64,000 bases of DNA, from assembly GCA_034440635.1 (NCBI GenBank), contig JAOTON010001067.1, positions 682,501 to 746,500 of the forward strand, given 5' to 3'. This document shows, piece after piece, positions 36,126 to 47,286 of the stretch (position 1 is its first letter; every line of letters begins with the position of its first letter). Both the position numbers and the translations under genes were made by a program. This stretch comes from Lepas anatifera. Taxonomy: Eukaryota; Arthropoda; Thecostraca; Lepadidae. The notes below the pieces were generated by a model. The model made no database searches. It was not told where the DNA came from and saw only the letters and a program-made list of their open reading frames with translations.

Positions 36126-36414
36126 CCAGGATTTTTGGAAAGGGGGGCCCAAATATCTGCTGCCCACGCTCAGACCCCCCATTGCACCCAAAATCTCCTA
36201 TCGATGATGTACTCATGATCACGCAATTCAACGAGAAAAATATGGAAACCATATCGCCGCAGAAAATTATGCTCAATAATGCTGACAAGCTCTCCTGCAA
36301 AAAGGGCGACGGAAGGGCCTGGAAAAGAAAGGAAGCAGCCGCGCATACATAAGACCAAGAAAATACTGGGAAAAAGGCGCAAGACATAAGTGTCCTACCG
36401 AAATAAAATGAGGA

Positions 36415-36545
36415 TATTTGCATGTATTGTGAAGAAGGTGTTACCGGCCGGAACGAACTCTGGTTGCAGTGTGGATCGTGCAATCACAGGACACACGAGG
36501 CTTGCAGCGATGGGTCAAGTTCAAAGGGGCTTGTGTGGGTTCTTA
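36415..36545 (+). pseudogene. PHD-like Cys/His finger at the C-terminus of the pogo-like transposase remnant
   Basis: Read in the frame starting tttgcatgtattgtgaagaa, the translation contains CMYCEEGVTGRNELWLQCGS, then CNHRTHEACS and ends about 36550. This gives the spacing C-x2-C ... W-x2-C-x2-C-x4-H-x2-C, the order seen in the small zinc finger that closes many arthropod pogo-type transposases. Lys/Arg-rich sequence upstream (KRKEAAAHT at about 36330) fits the usual basic linker. The catalytic domain that should lie between this and the N-terminal block is missing. Confidence 0.5.
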
Positions 36546-37437
36546 TATGAAAAGAAAACATTTCGGAACTATATTTCAGAATTTGATTCTGTGCATTTCA
36601 GCGCTCTCAACAATCTGCGGTTTTGGTTTTAATTTCTAGTTCGCTAGTGCATGCACATGAATGTTCATTTCCTTAGTTACCATTATATCACTGGCGTAGG
36701 AATTTGCGGGAGGCACCGGTGCACGGTTTACCGCCCCCCCGCTTTAAACATAAATTTTAGCAATAAGTCTATGGCATTGACTGGAGGGAAATGGGTTGAA
36801 AAGCCCATTGTGGCCCCTTAAATTCAGACGTTCCGTCGTCACTGATTATCATACTGTGTTCCTCATGTTTTAGGGACATGTCTGATTTTGTGACTTGCTT
36901 TGTAATATACCTGGAAGTTCACTGGATATGAGCTTAGATGTTAAGCCAGTAACATACATTATGCGAGTTTTCAAGTACGAGGTTTTTCACATTTATTTGT
37001 GACAGAAATTTGTATCGCACGAATACCGAAATTCGCGTTTTTGGATATGATTGATAATGTCCTTGGAACCGTTAGCACTACTGTAGAGACTAGAAACTTT
37101 GAGATAAACACAAATATATAGGTACTTGCATTCACAAACTGCGAATTTAGAACGCAATAGAAGTGATATGTCACGGGTTAACGCCGACATAATAGGGGGT
37201 AACACCGCCACCCATGGCGGTGTTGCCCTCACTTTTTTAAGACACTAGAAATGTACTACTCACTTTGAAGTCATTTATTTTTTAGTTTAAAGATATAAGT
37301 CAAATTAGGAAGGCATTCCTTGGTGCCAAATTGATCTCGAAATGGATCGAAAGTAAAGAAATTGTCATTGAACACAAAATATGCTTTTGGGAACAGCAAA
37401 TCCTTACGGTGGCGGGCTTGCCCCCACTTCCCCTAAT

Positions 37438-37906
37438 AACTTAGTAATGGATGATGATACAGCGTTTATTTTAACTGTGCTAGATTTTTCTTGTCTTTGC
37501 AGTCTAACGATGACCTAATTTGACCTTGAATTAGCCTCAGGTCAGGTCAAATCCCATATTTGATCTGATTTGACCTAGCAATATCATATTATATATCATT
37601 CGATTCGGCTTGCTGCGAGGATTCCAATGGCCTAAATTGTTTTGCTCTATATTTACCTGTTCAGATGTAATGACCAAAACCTTCATTTACATGTAATCCC
37701 TATGATGACATGTATTGACCTCTAGTGACCTTAAATGTGATCTGACAATAAAATGGTATACATTTTTTCGATAGCGAAGTGAATGGGCTACCCAGCGCCG
37801 TTACCATTTTTCGATATCTAGCGTGTTTTTTTGTAATCATAGGGGGCTGGTACCCACCCCCCGTCAAAGCGAAGGTGGCTCAGACCCCTGCCAATGAGCG
37901 TGTTAA
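37438..37906 (-). mobile_element. Family 1 TTAA element, partial, reverse orientation
   Basis: Follows family 1 in reverse order from the interior (ttagtaatggatgatgat, gatttgacctagcaatatc, gattcggcttgctgcgagg) to the outer terminus (gcgaaggtggctcagacccc ... aatgagcgtgTTAA at 37906). It is inverted relative to the fragment at 35338-35643. The pogo-like element is therefore flanked by inverted copies of the same end, not by two halves of one simple element. Confidence 0.75.
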
Positions 37907-38895
37907 CCCTTGCCCAGGTAGAGGGTGTTTGAACACCCCCTCGGGTTTTTCTGCCGGCACGAAAAACGGCGGCGTGAAGTGCCGCCGTACCTGGCACACC
38001 TTGTCATTAATCAATTCCACAACTTTACCCAACATTTTAAGGTTGGGTCATCTCAGGTCAGGTTACCAGTGCAGGTCAAATGACCTCACCTCCAAAAATG
38101 TTAAAGGTGGCATAAGTAAGGAATGGGTGAATCTATTGGATTGAAACTTATTCCGCATGATGATATTACCAAGTGCCACAACATATGTTTCGGGATTTTT
38201 TCATATCGATGACCTAGGGTCAGGTACAGATCGTGACCTCTCCATTGGAAATACATGGAAAAACAGGAATTGGGATGTATTTGTGTAAATACAGCTGAGA
38301 ACACCTTCGTATTCTCCAAATCATAACATCCTGGACCCAATTCTAGGTTCAGGCTGCAGTTTTTTACCTGTGACCTCTGAGATGTCATCTGGGGCTATTT
38401 AAGCAGTTTTCAAACTTGGGTCAACAACTTTGCAGGAAATGATGTTGAGATTTTATTTTGATACCATTTCGTTTGGATTGCTATTGCGAGTCGATTGATA
38501 TGCATATTGACTGTGCTAGGTCAATAAGTGACATTGATCTGACCTGAGGTCAGGTCATTTTTTTTGACCTAGTATAGTCGTATTGCACATAATTAGATTT
38601 GCCGTAACGGAAGGAAGCCAATGGTGCCAAAAAATTGTTCTAACTGGACTCTGTCCGACGCTAGAGGCCAAAAACACTACTCAACATCCAACTTTCTTTG
38701 ACCTGCCGTTACCTCAATATTGACCTGAGCCAAAAAGCGTCTACTATAGTTTCTTCATGAATGTGTACGAGCTATCCACCAGTCTTCACGTTTTTTTCGT
38801 TATCCCGGGTAGGACCCGAGTTCGAGGGGAGGGGTGTTCAAACCTCCCCACCCCAAGGTGAAGGTGGCTCAGAGGCCCACCGGGGCGCGGGTTAA
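37903..38895 (+). mobile_element. TTAA element, family 4, copy 1
   Basis: TTAACCCTTGCCCAGGTAG starts at the same TTAA that ends the previous family 1 fragment. The right end is caccggggcgcggg-TTAA at 38895. The left subterminal has the gtgtttgaacaccccc hairpin and aaaaacggcggcgtgaagtg. The interior includes ctgacctgaggtcaggtca at 38539-38557. Copies lie at 41700-42763 and 54045-55100. Confidence 0.82.
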
Positions 38896-39780
38896 ATCAT
38901 GAACAGGCTCATAGTTTCATCCAGAGCTCCAGATGATCGCTTAAGCATTCTTGAAGCTTATCTTATCAGCCTTGTCCTGCTTCATTACTTTGCCTGATTG
39001 AAACTTTTATAAACACACCGACTTGCAACATTGCTCCTGAGTTTATTAAAGGGAATGTGGCACCTTCACAATGTGATTTTAACTGAGATAGCCAAGTTGT
39101 AAAGCAGGTCGGAAAACCCGGTACTCCATATTTCATTTGTCTTGGAACTCGATATTTCCGTAGAAAAAAGCTAAAAACTAACTGACACCAGCCCCCGCAG
39201 CCCCCGCCGCCGGCGGCCATTGTTGTGAGCTACTGGTGTGACGACATATGCTGACGTCACGATGAGCATCAGCCAATCGAAGCCCTTGAAGCGTTTCAAG
39301 TATGGTAGTGATTGCCAGATCGTGACATCATCCTCAGGCTAATATTTATTTCTTTTTCTAGAGGAGTATTTTTAAAAACCAAATATTGAGCTTATTGTAC
39401 ATTTTTTCAGCGAAATAATGAGTGGTTTCATCATTTTTTACTAAAAGTACGCCTAATTACACTAAATTCCAGGATTCGACCAAGGTGGCACCTTCCCTTT
39501 AAGACACGCAGAGGATTGACACTTTTCATGGACATTGCTCAAGCAATTGTCCTCAAGCAGTGTACTTGTGTGAGTATCTAGATCTGATAGGTTTTAGGTG
39601 AGCACGGCGGGAAGTCGCACTAAGTTTCCCATTGTTAACTAATAGTAAACATTATATTTTCTCCCACAAGTCAGGGTTTAAATAAAATGTTACAGAGGCA
39701 CAAATATTATTTGAAGGAGACTCATAGCTTCCTCTGATATCCATTTGAGCTTTGCAGGAGCATATATTTATGCAGTAATG
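38896..39780 (-). repeat. Unit(s) of the ~350-bp satellite, reverse orientation
   Basis: The phrases agcattcttgaagcttatct, acttgcaacattgctcctgag and gtgtgagtatctagatctgatagg are reverse complements of the satellite phrases at 14150-18900. They are interrupted by the TTAA MITE at 39046-39502. Confidence 0.65.
39046..39502. mobile_element. TTAA-flanked MITE (~457 bp) with TTAAAGGGAA ends
   Basis: The left end TTAAAGGGAATGTGGCACC and the right end, read inward, TTAAAGGGAAGGTGCCACC differ at two positions. TTAA lies at both ends. No AGGTCA enrichment, so it is distinct from the other TTAA families. The interior has no credible frame; a ccccgcagcccccgccgccgg patch is a GC-rich spot only. Confidence 0.8.
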
Positions 39781-41190
39781 CTATTTGACATCTTACCGCT
39801 TTCAAACTGTATCAAACGCTGCAACCAGTGACATCGTTCCTGGGCTGATGTAATGCAGAGAGCTTTGGAATAGTATGTGAAGGTATGTTGTGATGTACAG
39901 TAATGTTGTGTGTATGTTGTGATGTAAATGTTGTGTACCAGCTTTGAGTAAAACTGCACTATTATATGGCTGAAAACTTTTTGCAGAGCAAGGCAGAAAT
40001 ATCGACTACCTCTGGTATTGTTAAATACATTTTAGGGAGCATTATCTCCCGCGAAGATCCCAGGCGTTAGCCTAGTGGTACAGAGATGATTGTATAATGA
40101 AGAGAAGTGCAATGGCTTTATTTAAGAAGTTTATGGCCATTGTGCAAGCTTATTTTCACGCGCCTAGCCTTGCGCAATGAGAAACTACTTAATGTATTTT
40201 CAAAACCTGGACCCTATCCAGACTGAGCGGGGTTCATGCCTTTCACCCGTAATAAGTTTTAAGTAGCTGGTATAAAAAACATAACAGTGGTGGAACCACG
40301 GCAGACCTGGTGCTGTTATCACAAATCAACAATTTCGGAGCGTCTTCATTCGTCACAGACTTTTGACATTCTTTCGACTGGTTACTAGACCAAACTCTCC
40401 CCGAAGCAGACTTCATCTGACATTGGTTTATTTAAGCGACATTGATAATGATCCTGAACAGAGGTGCGTCTCGGCTGCCAGCGGAGCCTGCGGGAGTCCA
40501 CCTTTGATCCCGGCCAACCCGCCGCCGGATCCAAATTCAAACTGGCTGAACAGATGTTCCACGCCCGCTCTGGAGACCGAACACACCAACAGCCAGCGGT
40601 CACTTCAAAGACAACGCAACACATAAAAAGCGACGTCGGGTCCTGCAGGTTTGATCCGCGTGCGCCAGTGCTACTGATGGCGCCTCCTGTCAAGATAGCC
40701 GCTCCAAGCCAATACCTGATAAATTCCAGCGCTCCTCCAATAGTCACACAGTGATTCACACACATAAATAGAGTCCTCTATAATGCGCGGTGTATCACTC
40801 GCGGTACACTTCTTGTGACACCCCGGCCAAATCACAGTTCATCACATCCCGCCTGAGCCCCCGCCGGCAGTGTTCCCGCCTGAGCCCCTCCTGGCAGTGC
40901 TTCCACCGCTCTCTCGACATTAAATGCCTGAAACATCGCCCCTGAGACCATCGCTCGCCCCTTCATTATACAGCGTTGAACACTGTTATCACCAGCTCCG
41001 GCGTAGGGGCGCCCGCCTGTTAGTGCCCATGATCCCCGTGGGCGATACCGGACTCGGCCCCCGGGCTACTCGCACTTAAGCTCGCGCTGTCCTCTCCCAT
41101 TCCATGCCATCACCAGTGCCAAACGGAAGAAGGGCAGACACAGATGATGTCGGCATCACAGATAAGGTGGTGGGTGCTGCTCAGAGGGCA
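39781..41190. other. Intergenic stretch, partly GC-rich, no assigned gene
   Basis: Positions 39781-40400 are AT-rich. They include ggcgttagcctagtggtaca at 40069-40088, which resembles a tRNA A box but lacks a clear partner B box. From about 40440 to 41110 the sequence becomes CpG-rich (cccccgggctactcgc). It could be regulatory or 5' exonic sequence, but no conserved coding frame is recognised. Confidence 0.35.
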
Positions 41191-41191
41191 G

Positions 41192-41412
41192 TCAGCGGCC
41201 AGACAGTCGGTACGGTCAGTCAGAAGCTAAATAGTTGGTCAGGGCAATCACCAACCAAACAGTCAGTCAGCCAGGGCAGTCACTAGCTAAGCAGTTAGTC
41301 CGGACAGTCAGCAGCCAGACAGCCAGTCAGGGCAGTCAGTAGCTAAACAGTTAGTCCGGGCAGTCAGAAGTCAAACAGTCAGTCGCTCAGGGCAGTCAGC
41401 AGCCAAACAGGT
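41192..41412 (+). repeat. Minisatellite of cagtcag(c/t)agc(c/t)a(g/a)acag type
   Basis: The words gggcagtcag, cagccagacag, agctaaacagttagtccg and aacagtcagtc recur in loose tandem with roughly 20-60 bp spacing. Confidence 0.8.
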
Positions 41413-41699
41413 TGAACGCACACCATAGAAGCTCCACAACATGCATAGCCCCAGAAGGCCGTCTGAGTTCGGGGAAAAGGTTTGGCGAAATGGAGTGGGG
41501 CAGCTGAGGGCTGGGGATGTTCAGGCCAGTGCTTTCTGCTGCCGAATGATGGTTTCTTCTGGGGGAGAAACCTACACACTGGGCCGCATGACCAATACCT
41601 ACATCCGACATGCCCGAAATTATCAGTTAATTTTGTAATGTCATATCATATCAAAGTAAGCAGTTCAAATTCAGAAAAAGACTATCTGACAGAGAAATT
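41413..41699. other. Non-coding spacer
   Basis: No recognised gene. Confidence 0.3.
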
Positions 41700-42763
41700 T
41701 TAACCCTTGCCCCAGTGGGGGGTTTTTAGAACACCCGCCCCATCTGTTTTTTTCAACCGTGCCACAAAACGGCGGCACCAAGAGCGCCCGAGCTTGCCAA
41801 ACATTATCCATAATCATCAATTGCACAACGTTCCGAAAATTTTAAGGTCGTGTAGTCTCGAGTCAGGTCAAATAAACTCACCTCCAAAAAAACTGTTCAG
41901 GGGCCAGCAGTTAAAGCAGGTTTATCAATTGATCTGATATTTATACAGCATAATAGGCCCACCGAGTACTAAAACCTTCGGTGACGGGATTCTTCATATC
42001 TATGACCTAGGGTCCGGGGTGGGTCTAAGGGTGTGACCTCTTCACTGGAAATGCATGGAAAACGGAATTGGCACAAAAATGGTCTTAATTTCTAGTTACT
42101 GTTTCGAATGCATGATTTTTTTCGAAAGCGTGGCATCTTAGGCCACTTCCTAAGGTCATCCTGCAAGTTTGTTCCTGTGACCTCTGAGATGTCGTCTTGG
42201 ACTACTTGTTGGGGTTTGCAGACTTGGGTCAAAACTTTTCAGGAAATGGCGAGAGCGCTTTCATTATCAGATTACTTCGTGTGCGTTGTTATTGTGAGCC
42301 TATTGATAAAGATACTATTTTAGGTCAGATGGTCTTGGGCTGACCTCAGACCAGGCCATTCGTATGATTTAACCTAATATCGTCATATCATATGTATCAT
42401 ATGATATGATATGCATCATCGTCATCGTATCATATAATTCGATCCGTCGTAACGAGAGGGATCGAATGACGCATAAAAATTGACTCTAACCCAACTTGTC
42501 AGTTGATAGAGCCAATAAATAATTTCCTAACCAGCCACCTTCTTTGACCTGTGATAACATCAATATTGACCTTAGCCAAAAAGTGACCTTAAGAGTTTCT
42601 TACTATTTATGGACTATCTACAAAAATTCGTGATTTTTTGCTATCCCACATAGAAGCCAAAACTGAGGGTCTTGCCGACCCCCTCCCCAGCTGGGGCAGG
42701 GGTGGATGAGGGGCCCACTGGGGCGGGGGGAGCGGATCGCAGGCCCACTGGGGTGGGGGTTAA
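41700..42763 (+). mobile_element. TTAA element, family 4, copy 2
   Basis: Begins TTAACCCTTGCCCCAGTGG and ends actggggtgggggTTAA at 42763. The aaaacggcggcaccaagagc motif and the internal sequence of family 4 are recognisable, with more divergence than in copy 1. A catatgatatgatatg simple repeat has formed near 42390-42430. Confidence 0.78.
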
Positions 42764-44067
42764 TAAGAAAGTGGAAGCATAGTTCAGCTTTCAGTGACAT
42801 AACCCAGGCAAATTTGGTGTCCAGCGAAAACATGTGAGAAAGAGAGAACACATGAAAAGCAGTAGCTCGGACCGCGCCGGAGGGCTGATGGTCATCTGTC
42901 GGCAGAGCCACCGAACACTACTGTCACACTATCGCGTGTCCTGGGAGCGTATTCCCTGAACGGTATCTATCCGCTACAAATTGTCATGTGAGAGCGATAT
43001 CAGCAGCCAACCCATCTATCTTGTGCCTAAAAACATTCAAACAGATTCGTACGGGGTAGAACAACACCCCGACTTAACGTCGAAACGTACCTGCAGAAAC
43101 ACCTCAGAGACTCTCTGTTCTAGGAAACAGACACAACAGCTAGCCATAAGCTAAGACGTGGAGAAATATTTCCCTGAGAAACGTTCAGCGGCCACAGCAC
43201 CTTCTAAGGCGCTGGGTAAATTATCTCTGAGTCGTGCATCTCGCTTTTCTAGTTGAGAGCTTTATCTTTGAACGGCGCTGGAATACACCGCGCGGCACCA
43301 TCTGCCAAAACAACCGACAGGAGCCGTCGCAAAACGAGTCAGATGCACTGCTGTAGAACGTGGAAACCACACAAGTGAAAAGGTATTCGGCTAACACTTT
43401 GAATTATAGCCATTTGCTCGGTAATTCGGGCTGTGAGAATGTTTATGCGCTAAACTGTTTTTTCCCCTGCTTATTTTTTATGAATTTGAACTATGTTACG
43501 ATCCCTTTGAAGAGACTATAGGAATCGTTCAGCTTAATTTTGCAAGTATCATTTGCACTTCCTGGACATATAAGCACTACCTGGTCATCTTGTCGACCTC
43601 TACTACCGGCGCCTTCCTGTGACAGATTCTAAATCAAGTATTGCCTTCACTTGATGACACACGTGGTTCCGGTTGCCAGGGCGTCGACTGACATGATAAT
43701 TAAAGCCCATCACTTTGCTTGACTATGACTGCTGTATCATCTCCCACCTCTACAGACTTCAGCCTTTAGCACATTTAGGCACCGGCTTCTTCGGGCAGCT
43801 GAGTCCGCTGCCAACCACCGCGCCCGGACCGAGAAAGACATTCCTGGAGTTGAAGCATGCTTGCATGCCGGCCTGCCAGCGTTCCCTCTGCACCCCACTC
43901 AGCAGTCAACGAAACACCAAGCAATGCCCTTAATGAGCTCCACGCGTCCAGCTCACGGCCACACGCAATGATTGCCTGCTTTAAAGACTGATGCACAGCT
44001 CAACCGCACCACAATGCATTTGCCCCCATGGTTCTCCAGTTACCTAATAGATGGCGGGGGCGTCGCC
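42764..44067. other. Region downstream of the zinc-finger gene, no other gene seen
   Basis: This follows the minus-strand stop codon at 44068 and probably includes its 3' UTR. No clear canonical polyadenylation signal could be picked with confidence. No other conserved frame. Confidence 0.4.
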
Positions 44068-45192
44068 TCACTGAGAGGGCGGCGGCTGCGGCTGCTGGTC
44101 TCCGGGCGGCTTATCTTTGAGGCCCAGCACGTCGCTGCCACGCTGCTGCGCGTAACTGCTGATCTGGTGCAGCGAGATGAACCCGCCAGCGCTCGCCGCG
44201 GGCTTCATCTCCTGAGCTGCGCTCTTTGGGAAGGTGTTGAGGTCGTAGAAGTACCTCTGGCCAGGAGCCATCTGAGCAGAGAGATCGCCGACGCCGCTGC
44301 CACCGCCGCCAGAGGCCATGCTCTGGATGGGCGTGAATGCTGAGGACCCGGCAGCTGCCGGCCTCGGCGACATGTGCTCGTACGCCACGTTAGGCGCCAG
44401 GCTGTGCGGAACAGGCGGGCGGGGCTCCTCCAGCAGCACGCGGTGTCCGTCCGGGCCGTCCCGCGGCGCGCCGTGCAGTCGAGGGTCGTCCAGCAGCACC
44501 CTGTGGCCTTCCAGACTAGGACGGTGGCCCTCCAGAGGGTGGCGTCCCAGGTGAGGCCGGGTTGGGTCCAGCGGTGACTGCAGGCTTCCACAGTTGGATG
44601 CACTCCCGCTGGCATCAAACTCCTCCTTGGAGGGCCAGTAAGGATTATCGACCATCCGGTGCGGCGGCAGCAGGCCGGAGCCCACAGGCCGCCTGTCCAC
44701 GCGGTCGGCGTGCTTCTGCATGTGCTTCTGCAGGTAGGTCTCCTGCGTGTAGCTCTTGCCGCAGTACGGGCAGATCTGCGTCTTCAGGTGTTTGGACTCC
44801 TTGTGTTTAGGAATGTGCTCCAGTAGGCCGTTCTCGTCAGTGAAGCACTTGTAGCATGAGTTGCACTTGTACGGCTTGTCGGTCTGGTGGCAGCGCGAGT
44901 GGCTCTGCAGGTTGGAGAGCTGCGAGAACGCCTTGGAGCAGCCCGGGTGGCGGCACTTGTACGGTTTGTCGCCCGTGTGGGTGCGGATGTGCTGCTGCAG
45001 GTGCGACAGCTGCGTGAACTTGCGCTGGCAGATCTCACAGCGGTACGGCTTGATGCCCAGGTGGATGCGCGTGTGCTGCGACAGGTACGAGCTGTTGGCG
45101 AACGCTTTGGAGCACTGGCTGCACTTGTACGGCTTGGCCTCCCGCATGTGCGCTTGCACGTGCGGCTGCAGATCCGCCTTTGACGGGAATAC
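44068..45192 (-). CDS. rn/sqz-like: rotund/squeeze/ZNF362-384-type C2H2 zinc-finger transcription factor, terminal exon
   Basis: This exon encodes 374 residues ending at a TGA. It starts in phase 0 at GTA TTC, after a good acceptor (ccccccctctcctgcag). The first finger is split by the intron: only its tail (H11, H15) lies here. Complete C2H2 fingers follow at C24-H44, C52-H72, C80-H102 (C-x4-C), C110-H130 and C141-H161. Hallmark strings are MREAKPYKC, SKAFANSSYLSQH, QRKFTQLSHLQQH, KAFSQLSNLQSH, NSCYKCFTDE and LLEHIPKHKESKHL. These match, from memory, Drosophila rotund/squeeze and nematode lin-29, which are nuclear DNA-binding regulators of limb, neuron and developmental-timing programmes. The C-terminus (residues ~164-374) is Pro/His/Arg-rich, with repeated LEGHR-type units and DNPYWPSKE, also reminiscent of rotund. 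5' exons must lie at higher coordinates, inside or beyond the window; none was found. Exon GC content is much higher than its flanks. Confidence 0.95.
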   Translation of the reverse strand, partial: VFPSKADLQPHVQAHMREAKPYKCSQCSKAFANSSYLSQHTRIHLGIKPYRCEICQRKFTQLSHLQQHIRTHTGDKPYKCRHPGCSKAFSQLSNLQSHSRCHQTDKPYKCNSCYKCFTDENGLLEHIPKHKESKHLKTQICPYCGKSYTQETYLQKHMQKHADRVDRRPVGSGLLPPHRMVDNPYWPSKEEFDASGSASNCGSLQSPLDPTRPHLGRHPLEGHRPSLEGHRVLLDDPRLHGAPRDGPDGHRVLLEEPRPPVPHSLAPNVAYEHMSPRPAAAGSSAFTPIQSMASGGGGSGVGDLSAQMAPGQRYFYDLNTFPKSAAQEMKPAASAGGFISLHQISSYAQQRGSDVLGLKDKPPGDQQPQPPPSQ

Positions 45193-45210
45193 CTGCAGGA
45201 GAGGGGGGTA
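45193..45210 (-). promoter_or_regulatory. Splice acceptor of the zinc-finger exon
   Basis: On the minus strand, a polypyrimidine tract (taccccccctctcctgcag) precedes the first codon GTA. It sits where the conserved family sequence begins (VFPSKADLQ), and upstream residues do not match the family. Confidence 0.8.
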
Positions 45211-45299
45211 GCCTGGGTCAATGCCTGTATATGACATCAAATAATGTTCATTGACTACACGAAGATGATTTTGAGAACGCCCGCATTTTTATACATACA

Positions 45300-46218
45300 T
45301 TAACACGCGCACTGGAGGGGGCCTCGGAGGCCCCCCACCTGTTTTTCCAAGGTGGCCGGAGAACCGCTTGTAGCCGAAAAACGACACCTGGCCACATTTA
45401 ACAGAATTTAATAGCGCGTCGATTGGTGAAGACTTTTTGAAAATCGGCCGAAAATTTTTTGACTTATAGGCTTTAAAAGTCAGACCTGCATTTTGAGATC
45501 GCCGTAAACGCGCGGTCGGACCAGTTAGCTTGCATTGAAGACCGAGTGGTGACGTCATAACGTCATATAAGCGGGACTGTATGTCAAGGTCACTTCACAT
45601 GAGAGTCAAGGTCAAGGTCAAAGTCACAGGTCACAGGTCAAGGTCATATCTGCACTTTCAAGGTCACTGACCACTGTGCGTCCGGCCAAATGACGTTACC
45701 CCGTCTGACATATATTATGCTTTGACGTCATCGGTAGGGTACCCAATACACAGGTCAAGGTCAAAGGTCAAGGTCAAAGGTCATTGGGAAAGGTCAATCC
45801 TCATTTCCCGCCAAACAGTGGCTACAGTGTTATCAAAGTGTAAATAATAAGTAGTATACCATATGGTGACCTTAAAGGTCAATGACCTTGAATGACCTTG
45901 ACAAAAAGTTGAGGGGAAGCCTCTTTGAGCCTCTATGAACGTTGTCCGATTTTAGCTCATTCCCGCCATTTTCCCACATAATCATAGCATTTACCAATCG
46001 ATCCCCAGCATGGCCAATATTTGACCTTTACGACCTCGTTTGACCCTGAAGATATTGACCTAGGTCAATGAAAATCGGTCATCATGTAGATCACCATAGC
46101 CCCCACCCACCTACCAAGTGGTGTTTTTCTAACCCTCTTAGTTTCCGAGATCTTAGGGGGCCTACCAGGCCCCCTCCAGTGCGCGTTAGTGCCTACCCCC
46201 CACCAATGCGGGTGTTAA
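45300..46218 (+). mobile_element. TTAA element, family 3, copy 1
   Basis: Begins TTAACACGCGCACTGGAGG and ends ccaatgcgggtgTTAA at 46218. Five AGGTCA half-sites are stacked at 45752-45783 with spacers of 0, 1, 0 and 1 bp. More AGGTCA words lie at 45600-45670 and 45790-45905. It starts only ~110 bp upstream of the zinc-finger exon, within the presumed intron. An inverted copy is at 48393-49313. Confidence 0.85.
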
Positions 46219-47286
46219 GAACAGCAACAAAACTGGAGAACTCTGAACTCTGGTGAGAAATCAATAGCAGCAATGGGAGTCAGAGCCGACGGCCGTACGG
46301 TATCCCGGCCGTGTGTTGTTAATTGATTTGCAACGTTAATTGCTTAGCATTGTTAGTTGCTGCACCAGCTCTGTGCTGTTAATCACTGCCCGGGCTCTGT
46401 ATCGTGAGTTGTCGTCCCAGCTTTGTATAATTAATTCTTATATATTCATACGTCGAACATATGTCCGTCATTCATCCAAGCTGGAAATTGATGGATACGT
46501 AAAAAATACGAAGTATCGATAATATTGACACTTCTGACAAACCACCGGTGTCAGGGCATCGCCTTTTGAAATGCGGATAAGCCCCGTCACCGTTTTTTGG
46601 TTATGACCCAGATATTGAACATGAAGCAGGAGAGAGAGAGAGCTGACCTTCAGCCGGCCCTGCTGTACTGGCGGGCAGTGGTACAGGCAGTGGGCTTCGA
46701 GAGCGCTTTAGCGGTGATTTCACAAACTTAGCTCAATGCATGGGCATGGATTCTACTATTTTTCAGTTGAGAGACTTCAGGCGATTTCATACTGTTCGGA
46801 AAGGTCGGTATGAAGGGTATGAAGTTGTGTTCGCTCTTGAACATCTTCAAAATCCACGTGCTAAGCATCACTTTGGTACTGTCTATTATAAATGTATTTT
46901 TAACTTGCTTTGTATATTTTGTATATTTGACATACACAGCATCTCCACTATCCATGTGGCTATTCTGACGCCGGTCGTTATGAAAATGAGGGACACGAAA
47001 ATGACAAACTAAAGCAAAAACACACTGTAGGATAAGGATAAGGATAGGATGGTTGATGGGGAAGGACAAGGATTATCCACGGGGAGGGTCGCCACAGGCG
47101 CCGCGCTCAACCCATGGAGTGAGGTAGTGGGACTTGAAGGGATCCGGTGAAAAAATGTGGAAAACAACAAACAAACAAGGCGTGATGATGACGGTGATGA
47201 TGAATTATTCTCGTTATTTGTCGACTGGTCTCTCTTTTCATTCTTCGCTTTTGTCTTCGTGATTCCTCGTTTTAGTTTCTCACGTC
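46219..47286. other. Non-coding stretch between elements
   Basis: No conserved coding frame. A (GA)n patch lies at 46630-46642. A short (ggataa)n run at 47031-47050 may be a retroelement tail. Confidence 0.4.

Larger units (their letters stand above)
35644..37437 (+). mobile_element. pogo-like DNA transposon, internally deleted
   Basis: The ends are GGGGAAAGTGGGGG after TA and CCCCCACTTCCCC before TA: terminal inverted repeats with TA flanks, as for Tc1/mariner/pogo elements. Two coding remnants lie inside, an N-terminal-like block at 35863-36070 and a C-terminal Cys/His finger at about 36420-36540. A (TA)n run and decayed sequence lie between. The catalytic DDE core is not recognisable, so it was deleted or eroded. 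Length is about 1.8 kb. Confidence 0.72.

Noticed and set aside
35952..36483. Frames containing long Ile-Tyr runs
   Set aside because: They read through the (TA)n microsatellite inside the pogo-like element.
44205..45221. Several long frames overlapping the zinc-finger exon on both strands
   Set aside because: They are shadows of the GC-rich zinc-finger coding frame, which alone shows conserved protein motifs.
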